Assembly (NCBI GenBank): GCA_009783865.1
Contig: WRCR01000034.1
Span: forward strand, 1 to 15,750
Source of the DNA: Planctomycetaceae bacterium
GTDB lineage: Bacteria; Planctomycetota; Planctomycetia; Pirellulales; Thermoguttaceae
DNA length: 15,750 bases
Direction of reading: 5' to 3'
Shown piece by piece: positions 5,539-13,491 of the stretch. The translations under genes were made by a program, and so were the position numbers. Under the pieces are notes generated by a model, which searched no databases, was not told the DNA's origin, and worked only from the letters and a program-made list of their open reading frames with translations. The first letter of the stretch is position 1. Each line of letters starts with the position of its first letter.

Positions 5539-7649
5539 AGCACGCCAGCATAACCGACTACGCGGCTTGAATCGCCGGACTCCTCCGCGCTGGTGGTGTA
5601 TCCGATTTCCGTCATTTCGTTAAGTTCTCCAAGCAAGTGCAGCGTTTCCAGCACGAAAGTCATCGGCGCAGCACCGCACATCGAAATTTGATTCGCCAGC
5701 ACCGTTGTCAAAAAATGCTGCGGGTTCTTCGTTTTAACCGCCTCATGCAAAGCGTCCAGCGCAATGCGGTCTAACTTGCGTCCGACATTGTCCGAAGCAA
5801 AATGATTCATATCCGACGAAACCAGCAGCAGCGGCAATTCGATTTTCTGTCCCAATTTTTTCTCCGCTTCCTCGCCGAGCAACTTCAAGAAGTCGGCGAA
5901 CTGCGCCGCTCCCTGCTGAATCACACTCCAAGGAGTGTGCGCCATCGTTATTCCGATTATCTGTGTTTTCGGCGATAACCGATGCAAAATCGGCAAAAGC
6001 ACTTCAACAGCGTGTTCTTCCCGATGCGGCTCGGCATCAAACTCGAACATATCAACCGCATTGACGAGGTGTTCCGCTAACTGCAAATCGGATTCCATCG
6101 TTCTTCCCGGCAGTTGCCAAACACGATTCGGTGCGACCGCCCAATCCGCACCGCCGCGCCGATGTTTCGGAGCGAAAATAATCACAACCGGCGGAAACGC
6201 AACCTGCCCCAATGTTTGCGTTGCCAACTTGCCGGAATACCGCCAGCCAGCATGAGGAGCCATTACTGCCTTGCAGCGTTTTTTTGGAATTGTATCCAGT
6301 CCCTTCGTCAACACTTCTGCCGAAAACGCAGCGGCGGACATTCTGTCCAATTCGTAGTCAACGGTCTTGGCATCCGCCGGATAAAACGTACCGGCAACGA
6401 CTGCTGGTCGGACTGCTTCTGCTCTTGTCGGCGGTGAAACCGATTGCAAGGTTAATTCTGATGCCGTTGAAATCGTTTCAAACGAAAGAATTTCTCCGAG
6501 AGTCGAGTCCTCCAGTACTATCACTCCGAGCAGTTCGTTCAGGATATTTCTTGCGGTTTGATTCGGAGCAAAGCGGATTGCCCAGCCCTGCGGACCGGAA
6601 AGCATAATACTTCGCCTTGCCGTCTCGATACCGCTTATGTCGTGCCGGTTCACGTTTCCATGAATTGCGGGGTCGTAGAAAATCGTCAGATTAAGAACCA
6701 TTTCGCCGAGTTCCGATTTCGTGATTCCGAACCGGACAAGTTGCTGTCCTAAAACCTTCAGCAATTCAAGAACCGCCTGCTGCAATGGAACATCGGGGCG
6801 GGACGAAATCTTTGAAATGACCAGCGGCTGCCGGTCGGGAAGATGAAACGACAATGAAACGCCGGAAACATTGCTGTCGTAAAGACCAGTGAAATAGCGG
6901 ACTTGTCCGAGTCCTTCGGTCATTCCGATGAACATAGTCAATGCTGCATCCCGCAACTGCATTGTCTCGGCTAAAGTTGGACCCGGTAATTGCGAAGAAA
7001 AGCCGCGATTAAATTTTGCTGCGAAAATTATTTCTTTGGCGGCTTTTTGTCCGATGTTTTCGGTTGCGGAGAAGGGTCCCCGTATAGAGCGTCCTTCAAA
7101 ACGGTGGAGCAGCGAGGAATCGTCAAGCCAGGCGTTGGACGGCAAGCCCGCTTTTCGGCAAACGGCTGTCAGGAATTGTTCGGCGTTCATTTCGTGTTCA
7201 ATAGCAACGCCGGGCAGCAGCAGTCCTCTGTTTCCGCCGCGTGAAATTTGAATACCGTGTCTTCCGATTTCAACGGCGTTGATACGTTCTTTGCCGCGGA
7301 GAGCGACACGTTCCATTCCCCAGAGCAGCCAGATTTCCAGTTCTAATTCGAACAGTTCGGCACTGCGCAGCGGCGGGAAGCGCGGGTCGTCTTTTGCGGC
7401 GTGAACTGCGGCTTGGTCGACAGCATTTCCAAGCAGAATTTGGTCGGACATGGTTCCCATACAACTGCGGAGTTGTCCGTCATTTTTCAGGGAGACGAAA
7501 GCACCGAGCAGCGGAATGTCTGCAATTTCCGGCATTTGTTCGGAGATTTTGGGTCCTGCCGTTCCGGTAACGATGGAGGCAAGCCGTCGTCCAACGGCGT
7601 GAAATAGTGCGATTTGCTGGTTTTCAGAAAGATAGGGTTCTTGTACCAT
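5529..7649 (-). CDS. AMMECR1-MEMO1 fusion protein (AmmeMemoRadiSam system A+B)
   Basis: A 706-residue fusion. Residues 1-195 are an AMMECR1 domain: GAFVSLKNDGQLRSCMGT (49-66), the acidic strand LELEIWLL, and EIGRHGIQISRGGNRGLLLP (127-146). Residues 415-706 are a MEMO1 domain: RPAVVAGTFYPAD (414-426), MAPHAGWRYSG (H466), FAPKH (H496), EEHAVEVLLP (H546), SSDMNHFA (D613, H616) and CGAAP (C658). H466, H496 and C658 correspond to the metal-site histidines and cysteine of human MEMO1. Residues 200-410 carry an unassigned region with a faint AMMECR1-like pattern. Families A and B normally occur with a radical SAM enzyme; that third partner is not in the window. The biochemical role is unsettled. The start ATG follows a GGGGG stretch by 8 bases. 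Confidence 0.9.
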   Translation of the reverse strand: MVQEPYLSENQQIALFHAVGRRLASIVTGTAGPKISEQMPEIADIPLLGAFVSLKNDGQLRSCMGTMSDQILLGNAVDQAAVHAAKDDPRFPPLRSAELFELELEIWLLWGMERVALRGKERINAVEIGRHGIQISRGGNRGLLLPGVAIEHEMNAEQFLTAVCRKAGLPSNAWLDDSSLLHRFEGRSIRGPFSATENIGQKAAKEIIFAAKFNRGFSSQLPGPTLAETMQLRDAALTMFIGMTEGLGQVRYFTGLYDSNVSGVSLSFHLPDRQPLVISKISSRPDVPLQQAVLELLKVLGQQLVRFGITKSELGEMVLNLTIFYDPAIHGNVNRHDISGIETARRSIMLSGPQGWAIRFAPNQTARNILNELLGVIVLEDSTLGEILSFETISTASELTLQSVSPPTRAEAVRPAVVAGTFYPADAKTVDYELDRMSAAAFSAEVLTKGLDTIPKKRCKAVMAPHAGWRYSGKLATQTLGQVAFPPVVIIFAPKHRRGGADWAVAPNRVWQLPGRTMESDLQLAEHLVNAVDMFEFDAEPHREEHAVEVLLPILHRLSPKTQIIGITMAHTPWSVIQQGAAQFADFLKLLGEEAEKKLGQKIELPLLLVSSDMNHFASDNVGRKLDRIALDALHEAVKTKNPQHFLTTVLANQISMCGAAPMTFVLETLHLLGELNEMTEIGYTTSAEESGDSSRVVGYAGVLFV

Positions 7650-7658
7650 AAAATTTAC

Positions 7659-7701
7659 CCCCGCACTTAAAGTGCGGGGCTAAACAAAGTGAGACTAAAC
7701 T
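7659..7701. repeat. Perfect GC palindrome with GGGCTAAACAAA tail
   Basis: CCCCGCACT (7659-7667) and AGTGCGGGG (7671-7679) form a 9-bp stem with loop TAA. GGGCTAAACAAAGTG (7677-7691) follows, then ACTAAAC to the gspG stop. It lies between gspG and the downstream AMMECR1-MEMO1 gene on the same strand. It is related to the element at 5496-5538 and may attenuate or separate the two messages. Confidence 0.6.
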
Positions 7702-8182
7702 ATTTACTCCAGTTGCCGATGTCGTCATCGTCGCCGTCTATTCCGTTGGGACCGAAAGACCAAACGTCGTATCCATCGCGGGAACGCTGCCCCGGTGCTG
7801 TGTACTGGTAAGGGTTACCCCAAGGGTCTTCCGTTCTTGCGCTGTCCTTCAGATACGGACCGCTCCACTTTGAAGGGTCAGGCAAGTCGCCGGGGGCTTC
7901 CATCAAAGCATTTAATCCCTGTTCCGGTGTCGGAAATCTTCCAACATGCGCACTGTAAAGGTCCAAAGCACTTGCCAATGCCCTAATGTATGCTTGCGTG
8001 CTATCAATGTTTGCCCGCTCCCTTGCATTGAGGACAGCAACGACACCTACTGCGGCAATCGAAAGAAGTATGAATAAAACTATCATCACTTCCACCAGCG
8101 TAAAACCGCCGCGGTGCGAATTGCCCTTGCGAAAATTGTTCCTGCGAAAATTATTTTTGTAAAACCGTGAGTTTGTTTTCAT
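7700..8182 (-). CDS. gspG: Type II secretion system major pseudopilin GspG
   Basis: The major subunit of the type II secretion pseudopilus, assembled in the inner membrane after cleavage by the prepilin peptidase. The class III signal RGGFTLVEVMIVLFILLSI shows the cleavage glycine, the following Phe and the +5 glutamate, then the hydrophobic helix. The C-terminal half has the GspG hallmarks FPTPEQGLNALMEAP, WSGPYLK, DPWGNPYQYTAPG and a calcium-site-like GPNGIDGDDDDIGNW ending. The chosen start ATG (8182) gives 160 residues with an AGGA about 8 bases upstream. The frame extends to a TTG at 8218 with no ribosome site, and an ATG at 8191 is also possible. The basic, asparagine-rich leader (NNFRRNNFRKGN) is unusually long. 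No other gsp gene is adjacent. Confidence 0.9.
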   Translation of the reverse strand: MKTNSRFYKNNFRRNNFRKGNSHRGGFTLVEVMIVLFILLSIAAVGVVAVLNARERANIDSTQAYIRALASALDLYSAHVGRFPTPEQGLNALMEAPGDLPDPSKWSGPYLKDSARTEDPWGNPYQYTAPGQRSRDGYDVWSFGPNGIDGDDDDIGNWSK

Positions 8183-8327
8183 TGCTGCCATCCTGGTTAT
8201 TAGGGTAAAATTGTGCAAGTAATTTTAACGGAAAGAAAGAAAATGTAAAGCGGAATGACCGCTCCACGTGTTTAACCCCGTTTGCGGCGAATTGTTTCGG
8301 AGCAGCAGATTTTTTCTTTTGCTATGC

Positions 8328-8372
8328 ATATGACAGGTAGGGGTTGAGTTTGTCATATACAGTTTGTAGAAT
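8328..8372 (+). promoter_or_regulatory. Inverted repeat overlapping a candidate gltX promoter
   Basis: In the 8183-8478 gap, TTGAGT (8344-8349) and TAGAAT (8367-8372, 5/6) are 17 bases apart, predicting a start near 8379 and a leader of about 100 bases for gltX. Arms ATATGACA (8328-8335) and TGTCATAT (8351-8358) flank the -35 box and could be an operator. The rest of the gap has no gene. Confidence 0.4.
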
Positions 8373-8478
8373 AGGAGTTGTTGGTAACTATTTTGCAAAT
8401 GCGGCATCAGATTGTATCTGTGTCAAAACAAAGTAAATATACAAGATTAGAAATCCTGCGTTAATAGAAGAAACACGT

Positions 8479-10149
8479 ATGCCGAAAGAAGTCCGTACCC
8501 GTTTTGCCCCTAGTCCTACGGGGTATCTGCACATCGGCGGTGTCCGCACCGCTCTGTACAATTATCTGTTTGCCAAGAAACACGGCGGACAGTTTATCCT
8601 GCGCATCGACGATACCGACCAGCAGCGGAATCTTGACGATGCATTGCAGCCGATTCTCGACGGACTTCAATGGCTCGGTATCGATTGGGACGAAGGTACT
8701 GTTATATGCGAGGACGGTTGTAGTTACAACGAGTATTTCCAATCGCTGCGCAGCGATAAGTACCAAGCGGCAGTTGACAAACTTCTCAAGCGCGGGTTTG
8801 CCTATCGGGACTTTGCCAAGACAGAGGAAATTCAAGCGGAACGGGAACAAGCGATTGCGGAAAAGCGGACTTTCACTTACAGCCGAAAGTGGGCTGCCGA
8901 AACAGATGAACAGGCGGAAAAGTTCGCCGATGAAGGGCGGCAAAGCGTTGTCCGATTGAAGATGCCGAGGGAAGGCAAGTTGGTGATACATGACCTTATT
9001 CGCGGCAATGTCGAGTTTGCATGGGCGGACGAACAAGACCATGTTATCCAGCGGGCAGACGGGTCATTCATTTATCATCTTGCCAACGTGGTGGACGATG
9101 AGGACTTTCGGATTTCCCATGTCATTCGGGCGGAAGAACATCTTTCGAACACGCCGCGCCAGATTTTCATGATTCAATCGCTCGGCTATTCATTGCCGGA
9201 ATATGCTCATCTTCCTTTCGTTGCCGAGCCGGGAAGCAAGACAAAGTTGAGCAAACGTAAACTCGATAAGTACTTGAAAAATAAGGAGTTTGCGAAACTG
9301 TTTGAACACGGCAAGAGCATTGCGGAACGTCTCGGCATGGAAGTCAATGCCGATGGCTTCAATCCAGTGATTGTCGATTTTTATCAGACGGTTGGTTATT
9401 TGCCGGAGGCAATCGTCAATGCGATGGCGTTGGTCGGCTGGGCATTGGATGACAAGACAGAATTTTTTCTGATGAAAGACCTTATCGAACATTTTTCGCT
9501 GGAAGGAGTTACGAAAGGTGCGGCATCATTCGACCCCGCTAAACTCTTTGCGTTTCAGGAAAAACATTTTGTTGCCATGCCGGTTGAAAAGAAGGATGTT
9601 CTATGCAAACCGTTCCTCTGCAAATGTTTGGATAGAATGGATAATCTTCATTTATTTTGTTTTAACAGCGGAGAAACGGACTGGGACGATACTAACATAA
9701 ACGATTTGGGTGTTGATTTATTCGGCGGTATGGACATGAGCAAATGTTATGTTCCTAACCGGTCGCTGCGTCAAAAACTTATCGAGTACGCCGGAGATAG
9801 AATCAAGACAGCGGGCGATATTCTCGACTTCGTTGATTTTTTCTATCCCGACGATGACTTGCCGTATAATGAAGCGGATGTTGCGAAACGTCTCACGGCA
9901 GAATCACTGCCGCTGCTAAAAGAGTTCACACTTCGATTAGCGCAAACGGATGATTACACGCACCAAAATTTAGAAGCGTTGATGCAGAATTTCCTTGACG
10001 AGAAACAGATTAAGGCAAATCAAATCATTCACGCTTTGCGCGTTGCCGTTACCGGCAAGAGTACCGGTCTGGGTATGTTCGAGACGCTGGAAATTCTCGG
10101 CAAAGAACGAGTGTTGCGGCGGATTGAAAGAGCGTTAACGCTACATTGA
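8479..10149 (+). CDS. gltX: Glutamyl-tRNA synthetase
   Basis: Class I synthetase charging tRNA-Glu (or tRNA-Glx). The HIGH signature is PTGYLHIGG (H18) and the KMSKS equivalent is KLSKR (256-260); the glutamate pocket is marked by RFAPSPTG and RIDDTD. The C-terminal anticodon domain ends with the family pattern VTGKSTGLGMFETLEILGKERVLRRI. At 556 residues it is longer than the common 460-500. About 30 extra residues follow KLSKR (KLDKYLKNKEFAKLFEHGKS...), a segment I recall from planctomycete GluRS, and another irregular stretch lies at 375-425. A zinc-binding CxC cluster is not seen. The start ATG has only a weak purine-rich GAAGAAA upstream. nadA follows from its own promoter. Confidence 0.95.
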   Translation: MPKEVRTRFAPSPTGYLHIGGVRTALYNYLFAKKHGGQFILRIDDTDQQRNLDDALQPILDGLQWLGIDWDEGTVICEDGCSYNEYFQSLRSDKYQAAVDKLLKRGFAYRDFAKTEEIQAEREQAIAEKRTFTYSRKWAAETDEQAEKFADEGRQSVVRLKMPREGKLVIHDLIRGNVEFAWADEQDHVIQRADGSFIYHLANVVDDEDFRISHVIRAEEHLSNTPRQIFMIQSLGYSLPEYAHLPFVAEPGSKTKLSKRKLDKYLKNKEFAKLFEHGKSIAERLGMEVNADGFNPVIVDFYQTVGYLPEAIVNAMALVGWALDDKTEFFLMKDLIEHFSLEGVTKGAASFDPAKLFAFQEKHFVAMPVEKKDVLCKPFLCKCLDRMDNLHLFCFNSGETDWDDTNINDLGVDLFGGMDMSKCYVPNRSLRQKLIEYAGDRIKTAGDILDFVDFFYPDDDLPYNEADVAKRLTAESLPLLKEFTLRLAQTDDYTHQNLEALMQNFLDEKQIKANQIIHALRVAVTGKSTGLGMFETLEILGKERVLRRIERALTLH

Positions 10150-10158
10150 TACCGCCGC

Positions 10159-10186
10159 TTGTCTTTTGGCAGTTATGTGATATAAT
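10159..10186 (+). promoter_or_regulatory. nadA promoter
   Basis: TTGTCT (10159-10164, 4/6) and an exact TATAAT (10181-10186) are separated by 16 bases, with an extended -10 TG at 10178-10179. Transcription should start near 10193, giving about 43 bases of leader before the nadA ATG. This also rules out the in-frame TTG at 10146 as the start. Confidence 0.65.
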
Positions 10187-10235
10187 CTTTTTGTTCATAA
10201 GATTGATTTTCCACAAAACTTACAATGAGACCGCT

Positions 10236-11153
10236 ATGCTGCGCTTATCCGAAATTCAAAAAGAAATACTCCGCATCAAAAACGAAAAAGACGTTTGTAT
10301 TCTGGCGCACAGTTATCAGACGCATGACATTCTCGAAATCGCTGACTTTACCGGCGACTCGTACCAGTTGAGCGTTCAGGCGGCAAATACTTCGCAACAA
10401 ACCGTGATAATGTGCGGCGTGCGGTTCATGGCGGAAACGGTAAAGATTCTGTCGCCGGATAAGACCGTTTATCTTGCGCATCAGGCGGCGGGTTGTCCAA
10501 TGGCGGAACTGCTTAATCGGCAAGCACTTATGGAAGTGAAAAAGCAGTATCCCGACTACACGGTTGTCTGCTATATCAACACCGCCGCTGAATTGAAAAC
10601 GGTCTGCGATGTCTGCGTGACTTCATCATCGGCTGTCGATATTGTCCGCAAAATCGAAAATAAAAATATCTTGTTCATTCCCGACAGTAATCTTGGCGAT
10701 TTTGTTGCAAAACAAGTACCGGAAAAAAATATCAAAACGATTTCCGGCGGCTGTCCGATTCACTTTGCCGTCACTGCTGACGAAGTGCGGGAAGCACGCC
10801 GGCAATATCCCGAAGGATTGGTTCTCGTTCATCCCGAATGTGTACCGGAAGTTGTCGAGTTAGCGGACTTCATCGGTTCAACATCGGCAATAATGGAGTT
10901 TGCGAAAAAGTCCGACAAGAGGGAATTCATCATCGGAACGGAGATGAGCATCGCCCAGCATTTGCAGTATCAATGTCCGAATAAGCGGTTTCATTGTCTT
11001 TCCAAGAAATTGCTTTGTCCTGATATGAAGTTGACAACTCTTATTGATGTACTGAATTGTTTGAACGGCGAAGGCGGCGAGGAGATTAAACTCGATGCCG
11101 AAGTTATCACCGCCGCAAGGGGCTGCATTGATAAAATGCTCGAATTGGGGTAA
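10236..11153 (+). CDS. nadA: Quinolinate synthase
   Basis: Condenses iminoaspartate with dihydroxyacetone phosphate to quinolinate in de novo NAD synthesis, using a 4Fe-4S cluster. The 305-residue product matches the family's usual length of about 300. Three cluster cysteines are seen in their family contexts: C87 in AAGCPMA, C202 in HPECVPEV and C261 in LLCPDMK. Other motifs are LAHSYQTHDI, ADFTGDS, CGVRFMAETVKIL, VCYINTAAELK, FIPDSNLG and GTEMSIAQHL. The ATG at 10236 is chosen because the frame's upstream TTG (10146) precedes the predicted transcription start and would add a hydrophobic extension not expected in the family. nadB and nadC are not in the window. Confidence 0.96.
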   Translation: MLRLSEIQKEILRIKNEKDVCILAHSYQTHDILEIADFTGDSYQLSVQAANTSQQTVIMCGVRFMAETVKILSPDKTVYLAHQAAGCPMAELLNRQALMEVKKQYPDYTVVCYINTAAELKTVCDVCVTSSSAVDIVRKIENKNILFIPDSNLGDFVAKQVPEKNIKTISGGCPIHFAVTADEVREARRQYPEGLVLVHPECVPEVVELADFIGSTSAIMEFAKKSDKREFIIGTEMSIAQHLQYQCPNKRFHCLSKKLLCPDMKLTTLIDVLNCLNGEGGEEIKLDAEVITAARGCIDKMLELG

Positions 11154-11157
11154 TAAC

Positions 11158-11205
11158 GGCAGGTTATCACCCGCCGCTCGTATTATTACCCGCCGCTCGT
11201 ATTTT
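11158..11205. repeat. Second copy of the convergent-gap palindrome, with duplicated right arm
   Basis: Positions 11162-11184 are identical to 3518-3540. The right half, ACCCGCCGCTCGTATT, is then repeated at 11188-11203. The hairpin GGCAGGT/ACCCGCC has one mismatch here. It lies between convergent nadA and the permease gene, and the repeat encodes the last residues (NTSGG) and stop of the permease. Confidence 0.65.
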
Positions 11206-12340
11206 TCAATATTCCCGTTCTATTACTCAACAGCACCGCAAGCCAGCGGGTCGAAGGAATGTTCTGCAAAGCAATTTTCAATACCATCGTCAGCGGTGCG
11301 GAAAGGAACATTCCGATGGGGCCGAGCAGCCAGCCCCAAAAGACCAACGAAATCAATACCACCAGCGAGGAGATTCCTAATCCTTCGCCGAGATAGCGAG
11401 GTTCAACACCATAGCCGAAGACCGTGTTGACTATCGTGAGCCAAACCGTTGCCGCAACGGCTGTTCCAACGCCTTGGTCAACCAGCGCAAGAAGCACCGG
11501 CGGAATGCAGGCAATAAACTGTCCGATGTTCGGAATGTAATTGAGAAAGAACAACAGGATTCCCCAAAGCAGCGGGTATTCGACTCCAAGAAACCAAAGA
11601 CCGGCTGACGCTGCTGCCCCCGTCAAAAAACTAACTATCGTTTTAATTTTCGTGTAATTCCAAGTATCGGCAGCGATTTTATCGAAATACTCGTTGGATA
11701 AATCCTGATTGTGAAACGCCTCTTTCACCTTTTCCGGCAACTGCGCCGCTTCGAGCAGCATAAATATCACCAGAATCGCAACCAGAAAAAAGAGAGTCAT
11801 GAAATTCAGCAGTGAGGCAACGGCAGAATTAACAAACTTCACCATTGTTTCCATTGAAACGATGTCCAGAATCGAAAAGTTGCTTTCCTTCTTTGCAGAT
11901 TCCGGTTTGGATTCCTGCGCGGGTTTATATTCCGGCGGCGGGATTTCTTCCGTTTCCTGCGCTGGTTCCAAAATATCCGGCAGTGTCGGAATACCAATAT
12001 CGGCTATGCTGAAAGTATCGGCAAGCGAGTTAATCCGCGCGTCAATTTCGTTGATGTAGACGGTCATTTTCTTTTGGTATTCCGGCAGTTTCTCCGCAAA
12101 TTTGGAGAGCGAGCCGGTGAAAACGCTTGCCATCATTATGCCGAAGATAAAGACGAGAGCCGAGAGCGTGAAAACGGCAACGGAGTCGGAGACCCCTTTG
12201 CGTTTGAGCCAGCGCAGCGGCGGCATCAAGACCATTGCAAAGAAGACCGCAAGCAGGAAAGGAGCGACCAATGACTGCGCCGCTTTCAGACCGGCAAGAA
12301 TCACGATAACCATTGCCGTAGTGGTGAGAAATCTGGACAT
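11186..12340 (-). CDS. AI-2E family transporter (PF01594-type permease)
   Basis: A 384-residue inner-membrane protein of the AI-2E/PerM family. Members have been linked to AI-2 export and to Na+/H+ antiport, and the substrate here cannot be told. Two N-terminal membrane segments (around 8-38 and 53-75), an amphipathic periplasmic-type helix region, and a C-terminal group of helices (around 180-200, 235-285, 290-310, 322-360) are visible. Family motifs are NYIPNIGQFIACIPPVLLAL (267-286) and LGPIGMFLSAPLTMVLK (339-355). A proline/glutamate/lysine-rich linker, around residues 125-153, interrupts the usual central domain. The C-terminal NTSGG is encoded by a dispersed repeat, so the end may have been remodelled. 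Confidence 0.9.
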   Translation of the reverse strand: MSRFLTTTAMVIVILAGLKAAQSLVAPFLLAVFFAMVLMPPLRWLKRKGVSDSVAVFTLSALVFIFGIMMASVFTGSLSKFAEKLPEYQKKMTVYINEIDARINSLADTFSIADIGIPTLPDILEPAQETEEIPPPEYKPAQESKPESAKKESNFSILDIVSMETMVKFVNSAVASLLNFMTLFFLVAILVIFMLLEAAQLPEKVKEAFHNQDLSNEYFDKIAADTWNYTKIKTIVSFLTGAAASAGLWFLGVEYPLLWGILLFFLNYIPNIGQFIACIPPVLLALVDQGVGTAVAATVWLTIVNTVFGYGVEPRYLGEGLGISSLVVLISLVFWGWLLGPIGMFLSAPLTMVLKIALQNIPSTRWLAVLLSNRTGILKNTSGG

Positions 12341-12424
12341 ATAACCGCCGTAGTAACGTTATAAAACGAAAAACGAAACGGCGGACTATACAAAAAACCG
12401 GCGTTTTAGGAAAGAGCGTTTTTA

Positions 12425-12447
12425 GCGCAGGATTTCTAATTCTGCGC
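12425..12447. repeat. Palindrome between the pseudopilin and permease genes
   Basis: GCGCAGGATT (12425-12434) and AATTCTGCGC (12438-12447) form a 10-bp stem with one G-U and loop TCT. Fifteen bases of it (12426-12440) recur in inverse orientation at 8446-8460 just upstream of gltX. No T-run follows on the minus strand, so it is a REP-type repeat rather than a clear terminator. Confidence 0.5.
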
Positions 12448-12450
12448 AAT

Positions 12451-13491
12451 CTACTCAACTGTTGTTGTTTCTTCAGTCGTTTCAGGAATCGTTATCGACA
12501 CCGGTATCATTACAATCAACGAATATATCACCGGTTCACGCTCTTCGGTATTACTGAACGTCAATGTCGATAATAATGAAGCACCGATTCTCGGTCGGCG
12601 GATGCCCAGCGTGATTCGCACCGCCGAAGGCAAATATCCCATCTCGTCCATGTCCCAATAATCAATCCAGTCGCCGCTAGTGCCTTCCTGCCCTGCTTGC
12701 GGGTCAAAATATGCAAACTCTATAAACTCAACCTCCGGCGCAAGCGGTTCATCATATTGCTCATACTCCGTCTCTTTTCCTTCATTGACGGCATACTGCG
12801 ACACTAACCGGTCAAGAGAACGCCGAAACAAACCGTATCGCGGCATTGATGAATCTAAATTGCGTCCCAGCGAACCGAGCATCCGTTCCGGTTCGTATCT
12901 TGGGTCATCAATGGAAATTGTTCCCGTCTCCTCACCGAGATAATACAACACCGTTTTAGAAGGACTCAAGCGGTCAACCATATCGCTGCCGCTGACCACT
13001 TGCCGGGACCCAAACATTTCGCCGCGCGGCAACTTCGCCGTATCAATTTGCAGCCACTCGATGTTGCCGTAAATACCGGGCTTTGTACCGTACACTTCCG
13101 ATAAATCCGATGCCTCCATATCTTCTGCCGTAGTGCCTTCTTCTCCTGCTGCTGTACTTAATTCTGTGCCGGAAAAACCAAGCAAGGGTGAAAGTGCTTC
13201 GGTATCGACTTCCAGTTGCTCTTCACGCAAAGCGGAAAAGACATTGCGGATGTCGCTTGCGATTTTATCTAAGACCGCTTGAACGAGCCGCGTTTCCTCA
13301 ACTTCGGTACGGCTTATCGAAGTATTTCGCAGATAAATGTCGATAGAGATTCCGACCAAGCCGATGACGACAGTCATCAGCCCTAATGCGATAAGCATCT
13401 CGAGCAGGATAAGACCCTTTCGGACAATGTTTCTACTCTTTCGGTTCACCTGCGGAGAGAACCACTTGAGCAGGTCGGACAACGCGGTCAT
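12451..13491 (-). CDS. Prepilin-type protein, GspJ-like minor pseudopilin
   Basis: A 346-residue protein with a type IV prepilin leader: RKGLILLEMLIALGLMTVV, with cleavage after G26, Leu at +1 and Glu at +5 (E31). A long membrane-spanning/N-terminal helix continues to RTEVEETRLVQAVLDKIASDIRN. The acidic, threonine-rich C-terminal domain has the layout of GspJ-type minor pseudopilins (late strands IEFAYFDPQAG, WMDYWDMDEMGYLPSAVRITL-like); assignment to GspJ is by architecture only. It overlaps the 3' end of grpE by 59 bases from the ATG at 13491. A GTG at 13449 (VNRKSRNIVRKG) would cut this to 17 bases and give a more usual leader. It is probably co-transcribed with grpE. Confidence 0.75.
   Translation of the reverse strand: MTALSDLLKWFSPQVNRKSRNIVRKGLILLEMLIALGLMTVVIGLVGISIDIYLRNTSISRTEVEETRLVQAVLDKIASDIRNVFSALREEQLEVDTEALSPLLGFSGTELSTAAGEEGTTAEDMEASDLSEVYGTKPGIYGNIEWLQIDTAKLPRGEMFGSRQVVSGSDMVDRLSPSKTVLYYLGEETGTISIDDPRYEPERMLGSLGRNLDSSMPRYGLFRRSLDRLVSQYAVNEGKETEYEQYDEPLAPEVEFIEFAYFDPQAGQEGTSGDWIDYWDMDEMGYLPSAVRITLGIRRPRIGASLLSTLTFSNTEEREPVIYSLIVMIPVSITIPETTEETTTVE

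Noticed and set aside
10146..10235. N-terminal extension of NadA from the TTG overlapping the gltX stop
   Set aside because: A strong promoter (10159-10186) lies inside this stretch, and the extension is not family-like.
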